Shown one piece after another: positions 41,101 through 50,335 of a stretch of DNA of 64,000 nucleotides. Source of the stretch: Tillus elongatus. Lineage: Eukaryota; Arthropoda; Insecta; Coleoptera; Cleridae. A program made the position numbers and the translations under genes. The stretch is taken from assembly GCA_964006375.1 (NCBI GenBank), contig OZ023265.1, positions 165,814,118 to 165,878,117 of the forward strand, given 5' to 3'. Under the pieces are notes generated by a model that was not told the origin of the DNA, did not search any database, and worked only from the letters and a program-made list of their open reading frames with translations. Within the stretch, counting starts at the first letter, position 1, and every line of letters starts with the position of its first letter.

Positions 41101-41935
41101 GATTTATAAATAACTTAAAAATTAAAAGGGATCAAAGAAAAATTGGTTTACTTTCATATCATGAACTTAACGTAGCGTTAAATAGTTTAGTAAAAATATC
41201 TCGAGAACAAACATTTTTAACGGAAATTAAACAACTACAAAATAATTCTGACGTAACAGGCAACTTGCAATCGTTATTACAATTTTTAGATAGTATAGCA
41301 ATAATTATTTAGTTAATTACCGTAATAAGGAAAATATCATCTGGCATTTTATACCGGCTAGATCGCCTACATTTAGTGGCCTTTGGGAGGAAAGTATTAA
41401 ATCCACTAAACACCACTTGGATCAGGGTTCTGGGGAACATCAATTTAACGTTTGAACAATTTTATAATGTACTGGCCCAAATCGAGGCTATATTAAATTC
41501 CCGACCACTTTCTCCCATGTCTTCCGATCCCAACGACGACAGTGCAATAAATCTTGGCCACTTTCTGATTGGACGACCATTAACGGCCATACCCGAGGAA
41601 GACGTATCCCCACTGCCCACGAATCGTTTATCTAAATACCAGCATTTACAAGCCATTTGCCAGCATTTTTGGAAACGCTGGCAAAGAGAATATGTACCCG
41701 AATTACAGAAAATAACAAAATGGAAGAAACATTGCCAAGAACAACTGAAGATTGGTACTTTGATCCTTTTAAAGGAAGACGACGTTCCACCACTGTCCTG
41801 GCCAATGGGCAGAATCACGCGGCTACATCCAGGTCAAGACTGTGTCATTAGGGTGGTCAGCGTTAGAGTCCGATCCTCCGAGGTTAAGCGACCCACTGGA
41901 CGTATATGTGCCTTTCCAATCCACTCAGAGTAACC
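41073..41935 (+). pseudogene. BEL/Pao integrase remnants
   Basis: 41073-41312 (FCLRFINNLKIK, FLTEIKQLQ, LLQFLDS) is the stretch before the integrase zinc finger. After another deletion, RSPTFSGLWEESIKSTKHHL (about 41360) and, one frame over, WIRVLGNINLTFEQF, AILNSRPLSPMSSDPND, LSKYQHLQAICQHFWKRW and LILLKEDDVPPLSWPMGRI form the C-terminal DUF5641-like domain ending about 41930. The catalytic DDE core is absent. Confidence 0.88.
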
Positions 41936-41977
41936 AGAAGAACACTTTGAAAGCACCATCTTTCAAGGCCGGCGGGA

Positions 41978-42304
41978 TGTTAACGCACGTGACGCCAGCC
42001 TACGGCAGAGTTAACCAAGGGAAGAAGGGGTACCTCAGATAGAAGGGACCTCTAGTATGAGAGTCGGCAGAGGATTCTTTTTCTAGCATTCATCGATCAG
42101 AATCCGAGAGAACAACACGCCAAGCATTCAACGATCAGAATCAAAAAGAGCAACACGTCTAGGTGTAGATCAGTTATATCATATTATTAAGTGCATCATT
42201 TGTAAATTATTAGTTCAATATATTATATCAAACAACAAGAAATACAGTCCACTAATTCAAACGAACCAGCAAGATATTCAAGCGGACATCATTGGTCCGC
42301 AACA
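41978..42304 (+). repeat. 3' LTR of BEL/Pao element
   Basis: Preceded by a purine-rich AAGGCCGGCGGGA stretch acting as the polypurine tract. Confidence 0.95.
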
Positions 42305-42309
42305 CTGTG

Positions 42310-42860
42310 TATCATTACTTTTGGACCAGGCCGTATATCCCATTTTGAATAAGCATGAATGTGTATATCTAGTCTTACCAATAATATATGAGTATGAGAA
42401 TTTATTACAAGGATTGGGAGAACAGATACACATACAGGTACCTACGTCATTAAGTACTCTCTGATTTACAATTTTTTATTCCCAATATTACTTGCTGATT
42501 ACAAGCAAGATTTCAATTTTTTTTAAATAGTCAAATCATTGCCTCTTTAAAATGTGATAATGAAAATACAAGTGCTATAAACTCAACAATACTTTTATCT
42601 TCGTCATCTGCAATTTGAAATAAATGTATTTAATGAAACAAACAAAACATTTACGTACATTTGTTAAATAGTATGATCGGTTTTGCAACACTACAGCTTT
42701 GCCAAATAATAACTATTGTGAAGCAGAAATAACTCCAGAAGAGTTTTTAATTTGTTTTATTAAATAAATTATAATTAAACTTTTATCGATAGAATATTTG
42801 AAAAAGAAATGTTTGCTAATTTTTTATAATAATTTATATTACTTTAAGACAAATAAACTA
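42310..42860. other. unassigned intronic DNA
   Basis: AT-rich, no gene or repeat recognised. Confidence 0.5.
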
Positions 42861-42864
42861 CCGC

Positions 42865-42998
42865 ATATTAGTGAATTTTCATTAAGAAAAATCACTAACA
42901 GAGAGGTATCGATGGTGAGACTTTCGGAAAATTTCTTCAAATGAACGCGAATAAAGACCTCTGTAACCCATTTCCATGGTCAGTTAAAATATATATAT

Positions 42999-43054
<56 letters not shown>

Positions 43055-43303
43055 AAATCGGCCCGTTTTTTTCCGTAAAATGTTGTGTTTTCTTTCAGAA
43101 AATTTTTATATCTTCCGAAATAACAAAGTAAGAGCAACCAAAATGTGGTACGCGGGTTTATATCATCAAAAGTAAATTACGCACCAAAATTTAGGTCTGT
43201 AAGTTGAAACATAAATAAGTACGGTTTTCCTCAAACCGTCAAAGTCGCGGTTTTAAACATCAGAATTGGGAACATTTAGGCAAATAACCTGAAACTAGTA
43301 CGG
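42865..43303 (-). repeat. (TA)n-core repeat reversed, first part
   Basis: Hairpin (GTGAATTTTCATTAAGAAAA), right block, TA array 42989-43050, then body to CTGAAACTAGTACGG. It continues at 44514 after the LINE insertion. Confidence 0.8.
42989..43050. repeat. (TA)n microsatellite 21
   Basis: TA array with an ACATACAT interruption. Confidence 0.97.
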
Positions 43304-44519
43304 GTTATCCAACAGCCGCCATGGAGGTGTTGCTGGATCTGCCCCCCCCCCCTACACTTAGTTATTATGGGGGAGGCCAGGCTAGGACTATACAGACTAG
43401 CCTGCAATGGTAGACTGAAGATCAACCCAGGCTTCAGGGGCCACTGCAAAATTCAGGAGATCGTGAAGGAGCCCATGCTTGAAATGAGGTCAGACTTTGC
43501 GAGCCCGCGAGTCTGCAGGGAAAACAACTTTACAGTGGAAATCCCCGACCGCGAGGCATGGCGGGAGTAGACGCCGGATATACCACGGGACGCGCTCGTC
43601 TGCGTCACGGACTGATCCGGCGGGGGGGCGTGGGATGGGGGCAGGTGTTTACTCGGAAGGGCCGAGGGTAAGACATAGTATTTCCCTCGGAGCCCATGCA
43701 ACGGTGTTTTAGGCCGAAATGTACACCATCCTGCACTGTGTGCGGGAGAACAAGAGAAGGGGCTACACCAACAAGCGGATCATCATAGCCACAGACAGCC
43801 AGGCAGCACTTAAGGCACTAAGTAGCCCACGGGTAAATTCCTGGCTGGTGAGTGAGTGCCGAGACGAGACGAGCGACCTGGCTGGGCAGAATGAGGTGAC
43901 CCTCATTTGGGTGCCGGGTTACTCGGGGGTCAAAGGCAATGAAGAATCTGACAGTCTCTCGAAGAGAGGGTCACCAGAACCATTTATTGGACCAGAACCG
44001 GCTCTGGGCGTGACAAAGAGCACTGCCAGGGGAGCCATTAAGTCCTGGGTCAGAAACTAACACAAGGTGTACTGGGCAGACTGTCTAGGGCTCAGACATG
44101 GGAAGTCAATAATTGACGAACCCAGTTCAAAGAGAGCTGTGGAGCTGCTAAATCTTAGCAGAGGACAGCTCAGAAACACAACAGGTCTCTTGACGGGACA
44201 CATGGCCGTCAAGAAACACCTGCATAAAATGGGGCGGTTCGAAGGGGACCTCGCATGCAGACTCTGCGGCGAGGGGGAGGAATCAACCCAGCACATCTTG
44301 TGCGAGTGTAAAGCTCTGGACCGCAAAAGACAACTAATCTACGGTCAATCTAGACCGGAAACAGAGCAATATAAAACTTCACCCTACTAATCGCTGTGCA
44401 GACTAGTTCAAGGCTTAGTGATTTTGGAATGGGTGGAGTTAGACTAAGAGTATGCACAATCAACCAAATGTTGCAGTCCTATCGGGGCGGCAAGGCCGCG
44501 GACGAGCCCTGAGGGAAAA
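43304..44519 (+). mobile_element. 5'-truncated LINE 3' fragment (RNase H-bearing clade)
   Basis: GC-rich block inserted in the AT-rich (TA)n-core repeat. AGTACGG occurs at both borders (about 43298 and 44520) as a likely short target duplication, and a short A-run ends the insert. It resembles the 3' end of I/R1/Jockey-type elements that carry RNase H. Confidence 0.82.
43600..44390 (+). pseudogene. LINE ORF2 C-terminus: RNase H and CCHC motif
   Basis: Recognisable pieces: GAGVYSEGPRV, YTILHCVRENKRRGY, IIIATDSQAALKAL (catalytic Asp), VTLIWVPGYSGVKGNEESD (RNase H end). After a stop at about 44058 comes YWADCLGLRHGK, LTGHMAVKKHLHKMG and the zinc motif CRLCGEGEESTQHILCEC. Stops and shifts (about 43568, 43710, 44058) break it. 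Confidence 0.85.
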
Positions 44520-45256
44520 AAGTACGGATTATGTAAAGAAGATGTCGCAAGAAGAATGTTTTATAAACCCTGAAGTCTTAGCTTCAACCGTCATTGTCCT
44601 TCATTTTACTAAAATATTTTCAGAAAAGTCATTTCAAATAGACCCTTGCTCTGATGCTTTGGCGGTAGTTTTAGCTATAGAGTTTATTGTTTAATGGTAT
44701 ACAATTTTTGGCGAATTTTCGTAAAAGTTCAATATATCCGTTATTATACAAGATACAAAAAAAAATTGTATAATGTATACATTAATTATAGGATGTCTTT
44801 AAGCTACATCTTGAAAATTATTTCTACAAACAAGTGGCCAACAAGTCGTTGGTGATACAAATGGTTTTTTTTTAATCAAAGACGCCTTATGTTACTGCAT
44901 TTTGGTATTTTCCATCGAAATGTAATGCATGTTTGTAAGAAAAGAAATTAGGGCGCAGCAAGTGCGTTATGGTAGCGAATTTTCATTAAATGTTTCAAGT
45001 TTGAATAGCGCAATTTACTCTTAACCTATAAGGTTCGTTGGCCAAGAAACCTGTTTTTTCTGAAACATTTTAAGTTTACTTTGGGAAATTTTTGTACATT
45101 TTCAAACAATAAAGTTATTTTGATGAAATATGATACATTTTTTCTACTATATAGGTTATACTGGTAACCAAATTTGATGGCTGCTTTAAAAAAAACATAT
45201 TTGCTATTAAAAACATGTTTATGAAAATTCATTACCGTAACGCACTTGCTGCGTAC
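44514..45256 (-). repeat. (TA)n-core repeat reversed, second part
   Basis: Continues the copy from 43303: body (CAAGAAGAATGTTTTATAAA, TTCAACCGTCATTGTCCTTC), junction ATGCATGTTTGTAAGAAAAG, then inverted-repeat unit 44951-45256. Confidence 0.82.
44951..45256 (-). repeat. ~300-bp inverted-repeat unit, copy 4
   Basis: Both ends present: GGGCGCAGCAAGTGCGTTAT and ACGCACTTGCTGCGTAC. Confidence 0.82.
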
Positions 45257-45364
45257 AGACTTTTTATATGTTACTACCAACATAAAAATACGCATTTCCT
45301 TTGTAAACGTTACCAAACGGCTGTAGTGGGTTGGTATTTTAAAATTAATTAACCATATAGGTAA

Positions 45365-45569
45365 AGGTAAAGGTAAGATGCTTACTGGCAATTAGGCCAT
45401 TGCTGACCCTTTTTGTTCCTCTAAACTAACCTAGCCTCCACCTTGAGCTCGATCTCAACGACGACAGTGAATTTGAAAAATCATCCGCCGCCGGTGAGTC
45501 TCGAACCGTCGTCCCCCGAGTCCGTATTGGAAAGTCTGAATCTACTTTCCCGCACGGCCACGGAGGCGC
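45365..45569 (-). mobile_element. tRNA-derived SINE with 14-bp target duplication
   Basis: AACCATATAGGTAA occurs at 45351-45364 and 45570-45583. The minus strand begins TGCGCCTCCGTGGCCGTGCG, has a box B match GTTCGAGAC (about 45505-45513) and ends in a TTACCTTTACCTTTAC tail. 205 bases, 123 bases from the probable first coding exon of the aquaporin. Confidence 0.88.
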
Positions 45570-45692
45570 AACCATATAGGTAAGTACCTTGTAAAGAACC
45601 CATATACCTACGCTTCCTGTTCCGATTTCATATAATAATGTTGGTATATGAAGATGTCAAAGTTAAATAAATATCTATAAATAAATGCTTGC

Positions 45693-45845
45693 CTTTATTT
45701 GCCACGTAATCGGGTGCCCTGTATTTCGTAACCTCTGGAAAATCCGCCTTTATAATATCCATCGTCTCTCGGCGTAAGCTCTCAACAGACATACTGACTC
45801 CATTTGCTAAACTCTTCACAGCCTTATCGTACATCTTTGTCTACT
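45693..45845 (-). CDS. probable first coding exon of the aquaporin
   Basis: On the minus strand an AG acceptor (TTTTCAG) precedes 11 untranslated bases and an ATG at 45834. The exon encodes 47 residues (MYDKAVKSLANG to YVANK) plus one base, then a GC donor (AAAG/GCAAGC). That single base joins the two-base start of the exon at 9484 to make Gly, giving VANK-GSPEPKKK, an unbroken N-terminus. A coding start inside an internal exon implies an untranslated exon further to the right. The link to the aquaporin rests on phase, strand and the lack of any other partner; the 36-kb intron and GC donor make it less certain than the other exons. Confidence 0.62.
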
Positions 45846-45905
45846 CTGAAAATATGTACCATTAGTGTTAAAAAATCTAGGTAGGTAGGTACCCACGTAT
45901 ATTAT

Positions 45906-46654
45906 TGTTACGTTTTCTCCGGGTTCTGGATAAGTGAGACTTTTAATTTTAACAAAACAACTTTATTTACACTCTAAATATGGATACAATAAAATTTCTA
46001 GAATGTCTCTCTCACAAAACACTTCATTTACTGGCCTTACAATTACTACTCTCAACAAAAGTCACTAATCTGGTACTACAGTCACTACTCTCTTAACACT
46101 CTACACTGCTTCTTCAAGTCACTACCACATTCTCTTACTGAACTGAACTAACTCGGGCTGGCTGGCTTTCGCTTTTATATACTCGCCGTACCTTCACCTC
46201 CTTTCTAGAGCATTCCATTCCAGAACGTTCCAGGACCTTCTTTTACTAGAAGGTTCTGTGAATACAGATCGGTCCCGTGTGTATACAGGGGGATGTATAT
46301 ACAGGATGATCCAAATGTGGTCACCACTCCTATGTTACACAAGAGGTGTTTCTCGAACTATAAGATCTATCTGCGTATACAGGGTGTAAGGGTTCTCTGC
46401 GTATACAGGGTGTATATACAGGGTGTTCGGAATGTGCAGACCTCAGTTATCCGTTCCGACGGGGTACAAGTTGGTAACTTCGTTATTTCTGGTCCTAGAG
46501 GGTTGAGACTTCGCCTGAGGGGGGTCACCCCAGGCACCCCCAGGGGGGGGGTGGGGAGGCGGTGTTGCCAGATTGTGCAAAAATTCCCAGATGTTGGGGA
46601 AATTCTGGAGATGTGGCAACACCGCACCTACGTCTGTTGAAGTGCTTTGTAACA
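45906..46654 (-). repeat. 3' LTR of Gypsy element
   Basis: 749 bases. Differs from the 5' LTR at a C/A in TACCTTC(A/C)CCTCC, G/A in CAGAAC(G/A)TTCC, A/C in GATCT(A/C)TCTGCG and three extra G in a G-run near 46550. Confidence 0.96.
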
Positions 46655-46668
46655 CTGCCCCCCTCCTT
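46655..46668 (-). promoter_or_regulatory. polypurine tract of Gypsy element
   Basis: AAGGAGGGGGGCAG on the minus strand directly before the 3' LTR; primes plus-strand DNA synthesis. Pol ends at its edge (stop 46667). Confidence 0.85.
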
Positions 46669-49600
46669 AAGACTGTTCGTCCCGAACAGTATTTACCGGC
46701 CGCCAACTTGGGGGTTCGTTGCCCCGATAGGGACTCAACCTCTCTATGTGAACAACTTTGGGTTTAGTTCTTGGAGACAGCTGGATTCTGTAGACTAGGT
46801 CGTTAATTTTCTTAGTCACCAAGTATGGCCCTTCCCATGGTTTCTGAAGTTTGGGACTGAGGCCCTTTCTCCTTGTTGGTTGGTACAGCCACACTGCATC
46901 ACCTTCCTTGAATGTATGGGGTGTTGCTCTGCGATCCAAGCGCATCTTCATCCGGTCACTGCTTAAGAGGAGCCTATCTCTGACACATCTGTGTATAGTG
47001 CGCAGTTTTTTTTCTAGGTCGGCGACATACTCAGGTAACGTAGCTAGGTCCGCTATGTCCTCGTTCGGTGGTGGTCTCGTCATGTCGATTGGTAGCCGCA
47101 TCTCTCTGCCGGTCAACATCATGGATGGAGTGTAGCCGGTAGATTCATGCTGAGAGCTTCTGTAAGCTAGGAGGAACAGAGGTATCAGCTTGTCCCAGGT
47201 TCTCTGATTCTCGTCAACAAACATAGCAAGATACTGATTGATGGTCCTGTTATGCCGTTCTACCATGCCGTCTGATTGAGGGTGGAGTGGCGTTGTTCTC
47301 GTTTTCTTTATGCCTAGCAAGTCCATTAGGCTCTTCCAGACCTCTGATTCGAAATTCCGGCCCTGGTCGGTGTGGATCTCCAAGGGTACGCCATGCCGTG
47401 ATATGACATTTTCCATCAGGGCTTCTGCCACGGTCGTTGCCTCTTGGTTGGGGATCGGCGCAACTTCAGGCCATTTCGAGAAGTAGTCCATCGCCACCAT
47501 TATGTATCTGTTCCCAGACTCTGTGATGGGAAAAGGTCCTGCGATGTCTACGGCAACTCTCTCCCACGGTGTACCTGAGATGTACTGCATCATTTTTCCT
47601 CTGGATCGGGTCTTTGGTCCTTTCTTTGAAGCACATTGGTCACACCTTTTGCACCATTCTTCCACGCTTCTTCGGCAGTTTATCCAATAGAAGCGGTCTC
47701 TCACTCTGGCAAGAGTCCTGTTGACCCCAAAGTGGCCTCCACTTCTACTATTGTGTAACTCTTGAAGAACACTGCTTATGCACTCACTTGGCACAACGGT
47801 CTGGTATATACAGTCTCTACCATCGGCAGTTTCCCATTTTCGAGTGATCATGTCATTCTTTAGACACAATGAGTCCCATTGTAGCCAGTAGCCTTTAACC
47901 TCCGCCCCAAACCGGGACACATCGTGCCACTCAGGTCTTTTCCCTTTTTGTAGCCATTCTCTAATATTTTTCAAGTCTGGATCTGTCTTCTGTGCGTCTC
48001 TGATGTATTCAAGATTTACGTCTAGATCGGTGTTATTCTCCTGTCCTGCCACCAGTTGTTTGATCTGATGAGTTACTTTGTCGATCTCTTTGTTCTCTTG
48101 TCGCTCGCAAAATTTACATTCATGCACTGAACATGGTCTTCTTGACAGGCTGTCTGCATTGGCGTGACTTCTTCCTCTTCGATGTTCAATCCGGAAGTCG
48201 TAGCTCTGCAGTTTCTCTATCCATCGTGCTATCTGTCCTTCGGGATTTCTAAAGTTCAGAAGCCATTGCAGAGCAGAGTGATCTGACCTCACGCGGAATG
48301 TTCTTCCGTACAGGAAGCTGTGGAAATGTTCGATGGATCTTACAACTGCCAGCAGTTCTTTCCGGGTTACACAGTAATTTCTTTCTGCTTTTCCGAACGT
48401 TTTGCTGAAGTAGCCTATCACAACTTCTTCTCCGGCTTGGAGCTGTGAGAGTACTGCCCCAATGCCATACTGGGAAGCATCGGTGTCCAGTATGAACAGT
48501 CCTTCGTCCCGAGGATAAGCCAGTATAGGAGCAGTGAGAAGACGATGTTTGAGTTCTCTAAAAGACTCTTGGCAATCTGGTGACCAGATGAACTCAACCT
48601 TATTTTCAGTCAGGCTATGCAGAGGTTTCGCAATGCTGCTGAAGTACTTCACAAAGCGTCGGTAGTAGCTGCAAAGTCCCAGAAAACTTCTGACCTCATG
48701 TTTGTTCTTCGGCACAGGCCAGTCTCTTACTGCCTTTATTTTCTCTGGATCAGTTTCTATCCCCTTCTCAGAAACGACATGTCCGAGGAAACTCACTTTC
48801 TTCTGGAAGAGGACGCATTTCTTGGGATTGAGTTGCAGATTGGCACCTCTCAGCCTGGAGAAAACCTGCTTCAGATTCGACAGGTGTTCATCGAAAGTCC
48901 TTCCAATCACCATGACATCGTCGAGATACACCAGGCATGTTTCCCATGTAAGTCCTCTCAGCACTAACTCCATTAGTCGCTCGAAGGTGGCAGGAGCATT
49001 ACATAAGCCGAATGGCATGACCTTGAATTGGTACAACCCATTCCCGGTTGAAAAAGCAGTCTTCTCCTTATCGTCTTTATGGAGTTCTACTTGCCAGTAG
49101 CCACTTTTCAGGTCTAATGTAGAGAACCACTTTGATCCGGCCAAAGTGTTCAAAGTGTCGTCGATCCGGGGCAGGGGATAACTGTCTTTCTTGGTGACAT
49201 CATTCAGCTTCCTATAGTCCACGCAAAATCTCATAGTGCCGTCTTTCTTGGTGACCAAAACTACTGGGGACGACCAAGGACTATTAGATTCCTCGATCAC
49301 ACCATCTTCCAGCATTTCGTTAACCATCGCCTTGATTTCTGATTGCTTGGCAAAAGGCAGTCTTCTCGGCGGCTGTCTAATTGGTCTTGCGTCTCCAGTA
49401 TTAATTCTGTGTTGCACTAGACTCGTACGACCTGTGATTTTATCTTGAGCGAAAATATCGGCCTCCTCCAATACGAACTTCACTGCCATCTCCATCTCCA
49501 TATTGTTCAATTGGCCCCATGAATTCTTGAACCGCTCTACTAATTCTACTGGCAGTCTTCTGTCTAATGCAGTGGGTGTCACGTTTTTGGACAACGTCAC

Positions 49601-50335
49601 TCGGTCAATGGGTTCGCAAGTGGCTATAACCTCACCTTTCTTCAATGTGACCCTGTTAGTTTGTACGTTGGCCACTCTTATGGGTATTGTCTTCTTCGGG
49701 TCTACTAAGCATCGTGCGACGAGGGCACCATCACGTCTATCTTTTAGGGGCTCCGCTATGAGAGCAGACATACAATCAAGTTTCTTCTCTAGTCTGGCTC
49801 TGACAATCTTCTCACTGTTACCAGCAATCCGTGTATCCTCGTCGACAACAAGTCTCACCCTGGGATTAGCTTCGCCTGCTGTTGGAGATAAATACAACTC
49901 TTCGTTACCGATTTTCAAGATCTTATTCTGGAAGTCTACTGATAGGACATCTAAATCTTCCATTAAATCCAGGCCCAGAATAAATTCGTCGACGATTTCT
50001 GCGACGACAGCCCTTACCTGTAGCTCAGTACTGCCCGGCCTAATGTAAACAGTGGCCTCTCCATGCACGGGTATTCTATCTCCTTTTGCCGTCTCCAACA
50101 CAGGCTGTTTATTGGTAGTGAGTGCTGACTTGTTTGGCAACATGTCTGGACGTACAACGGATCTAGTGGCACCAGTATCGATGGTGAAACTGCATTGTCT
50201 TCCGTCTATGCTGCCAGGTATAACGAGGCTCTCGTGGTAGCGTCGGATAGTGGAGACCTTTACTTTGGGGCCTTGGGACTCGCACGCCAGCTGCCGCCCC
50301 CTTACACTGGCGTCAGGTCGTTTCCCTGACGCCGC
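46667..50335 (-). CDS. Gypsy pol: protease, RT, RNase H, integrase
   Basis: Open from 50335, reached by -1 frameshift from gag; no ATG is needed. DTGATRS (protease Asp) lies 10 residues before MLPNKS (50143). Counting from that Met: RT with FCVDYRKLND (306), MPFGLCNAPATFERLM (376) and YLDD (406-409); RNase H with DTDASQYGIGAVLSQ (553); integrase zinc finger H-H-C-C (about 797-837, HNSRSGGHFG to CKRCDQC); integrase core Asp in VDIAG (866), Asp in HTDQGRNFES (925) and Glu in MVERHNRT (962); EGPYLVTKK C-terminal domain (about 1112). All key residues are present, and no stop or shift is seen. Confidence 0.97.
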   Translation of the reverse strand, partial: AASGKRPDASVRGRQLACESQGPKVKVSTIRRYHESLVIPGSIDGRQCSFTIDTGATRSVVRPDMLPNKSALTTNKQPVLETAKGDRIPVHGEATVYIRPGSTELQVRAVVAEIVDEFILGLDLMEDLDVLSVDFQNKILKIGNEELYLSPTAGEANPRVRLVVDEDTRIAGNSEKIVRARLEKKLDCMSALIAEPLKDRRDGALVARCLVDPKKTIPIRVANVQTNRVTLKKGEVIATCEPIDRVTLSKNVTPTALDRRLPVELVERFKNSWGQLNNMEMEMAVKFVLEEADIFAQDKITGRTSLVQHRINTGDARPIRQPPRRLPFAKQSEIKAMVNEMLEDGVIEESNSPWSSPVVLVTKKDGTMRFCVDYRKLNDVTKKDSYPLPRIDDTLNTLAGSKWFSTLDLKSGYWQVELHKDDKEKTAFSTGNGLYQFKVMPFGLCNAPATFERLMELVLRGLTWETCLVYLDDVMVIGRTFDEHLSNLKQVFSRLRGANLQLNPKKCVLFQKKVSFLGHVVSEKGIETDPEKIKAVRDWPVPKNKHEVRSFLGLCSYYRRFVKYFSSIAKPLHSLTENKVEFIWSPDCQESFRELKHRLLTAPILAYPRDEGLFILDTDASQYGIGAVLSQLQAGEEVVIGYFSKTFGKAERNYCVTRKELLAVVRSIEHFHSFLYGRTFRVRSDHSALQWLLNFRNPEGQIARWIEKLQSYDFRIEHRRGRSHANADSLSRRPCSVHECKFCERQENKEIDKVTHQIKQLVAGQENNTDLDVNLEYIRDAQKTDPDLKNIREWLQKGKRPEWHDVSRFGAEVKGYWLQWDSLCLKNDMITRKWETADGRDCIYQTVVPSECISSVLQELHNSRSGGHFGVNRTLARVRDRFYWINCRRSVEEWCKRCDQCASKKGPKTRSRGKMMQYISGTPWERVAVDIAGPFPITESGNRYIMVAMDYFSKWPEVAPIPNQEATTVAEALMENVISRHGVPLEIHTDQGRNFESEVWKSLMDLLGIKKTRTTPLHPQSDGMVERHNRTINQYLAMFVDENQRTWDKLIPLFLLAYRSSQHESTGYTPSMMLTGREMRLPIDMTRPPPNEDIADLATLPEYVADLEKKLRTIHRCVRDRLLLSSDRMKMRLDRRATPHTFKEGDAVWLYQPTRRKGLSPKLQKPWEGPYLVTKKINDLVYRIQLSPRTKPKVVHIERLSPYRGNEPPSWRPVNTVRDEQS

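Larger units (their letters stand above)
38340..42304 (+). mobile_element. BEL/Pao LTR retrotransposon, internally deleted
   Basis: LTRs at 38340-38671 and 41978-42304, beginning TGTTAACG and ending CCGCAACA. Target duplication CTGTG at 38335-38339 and 42305-42309. The interior (3.3 kb) encodes gag, a protease relic and the integrase C-terminus. RT, RNase H and the integrase catalytic core are missing. Confidence 0.95.
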
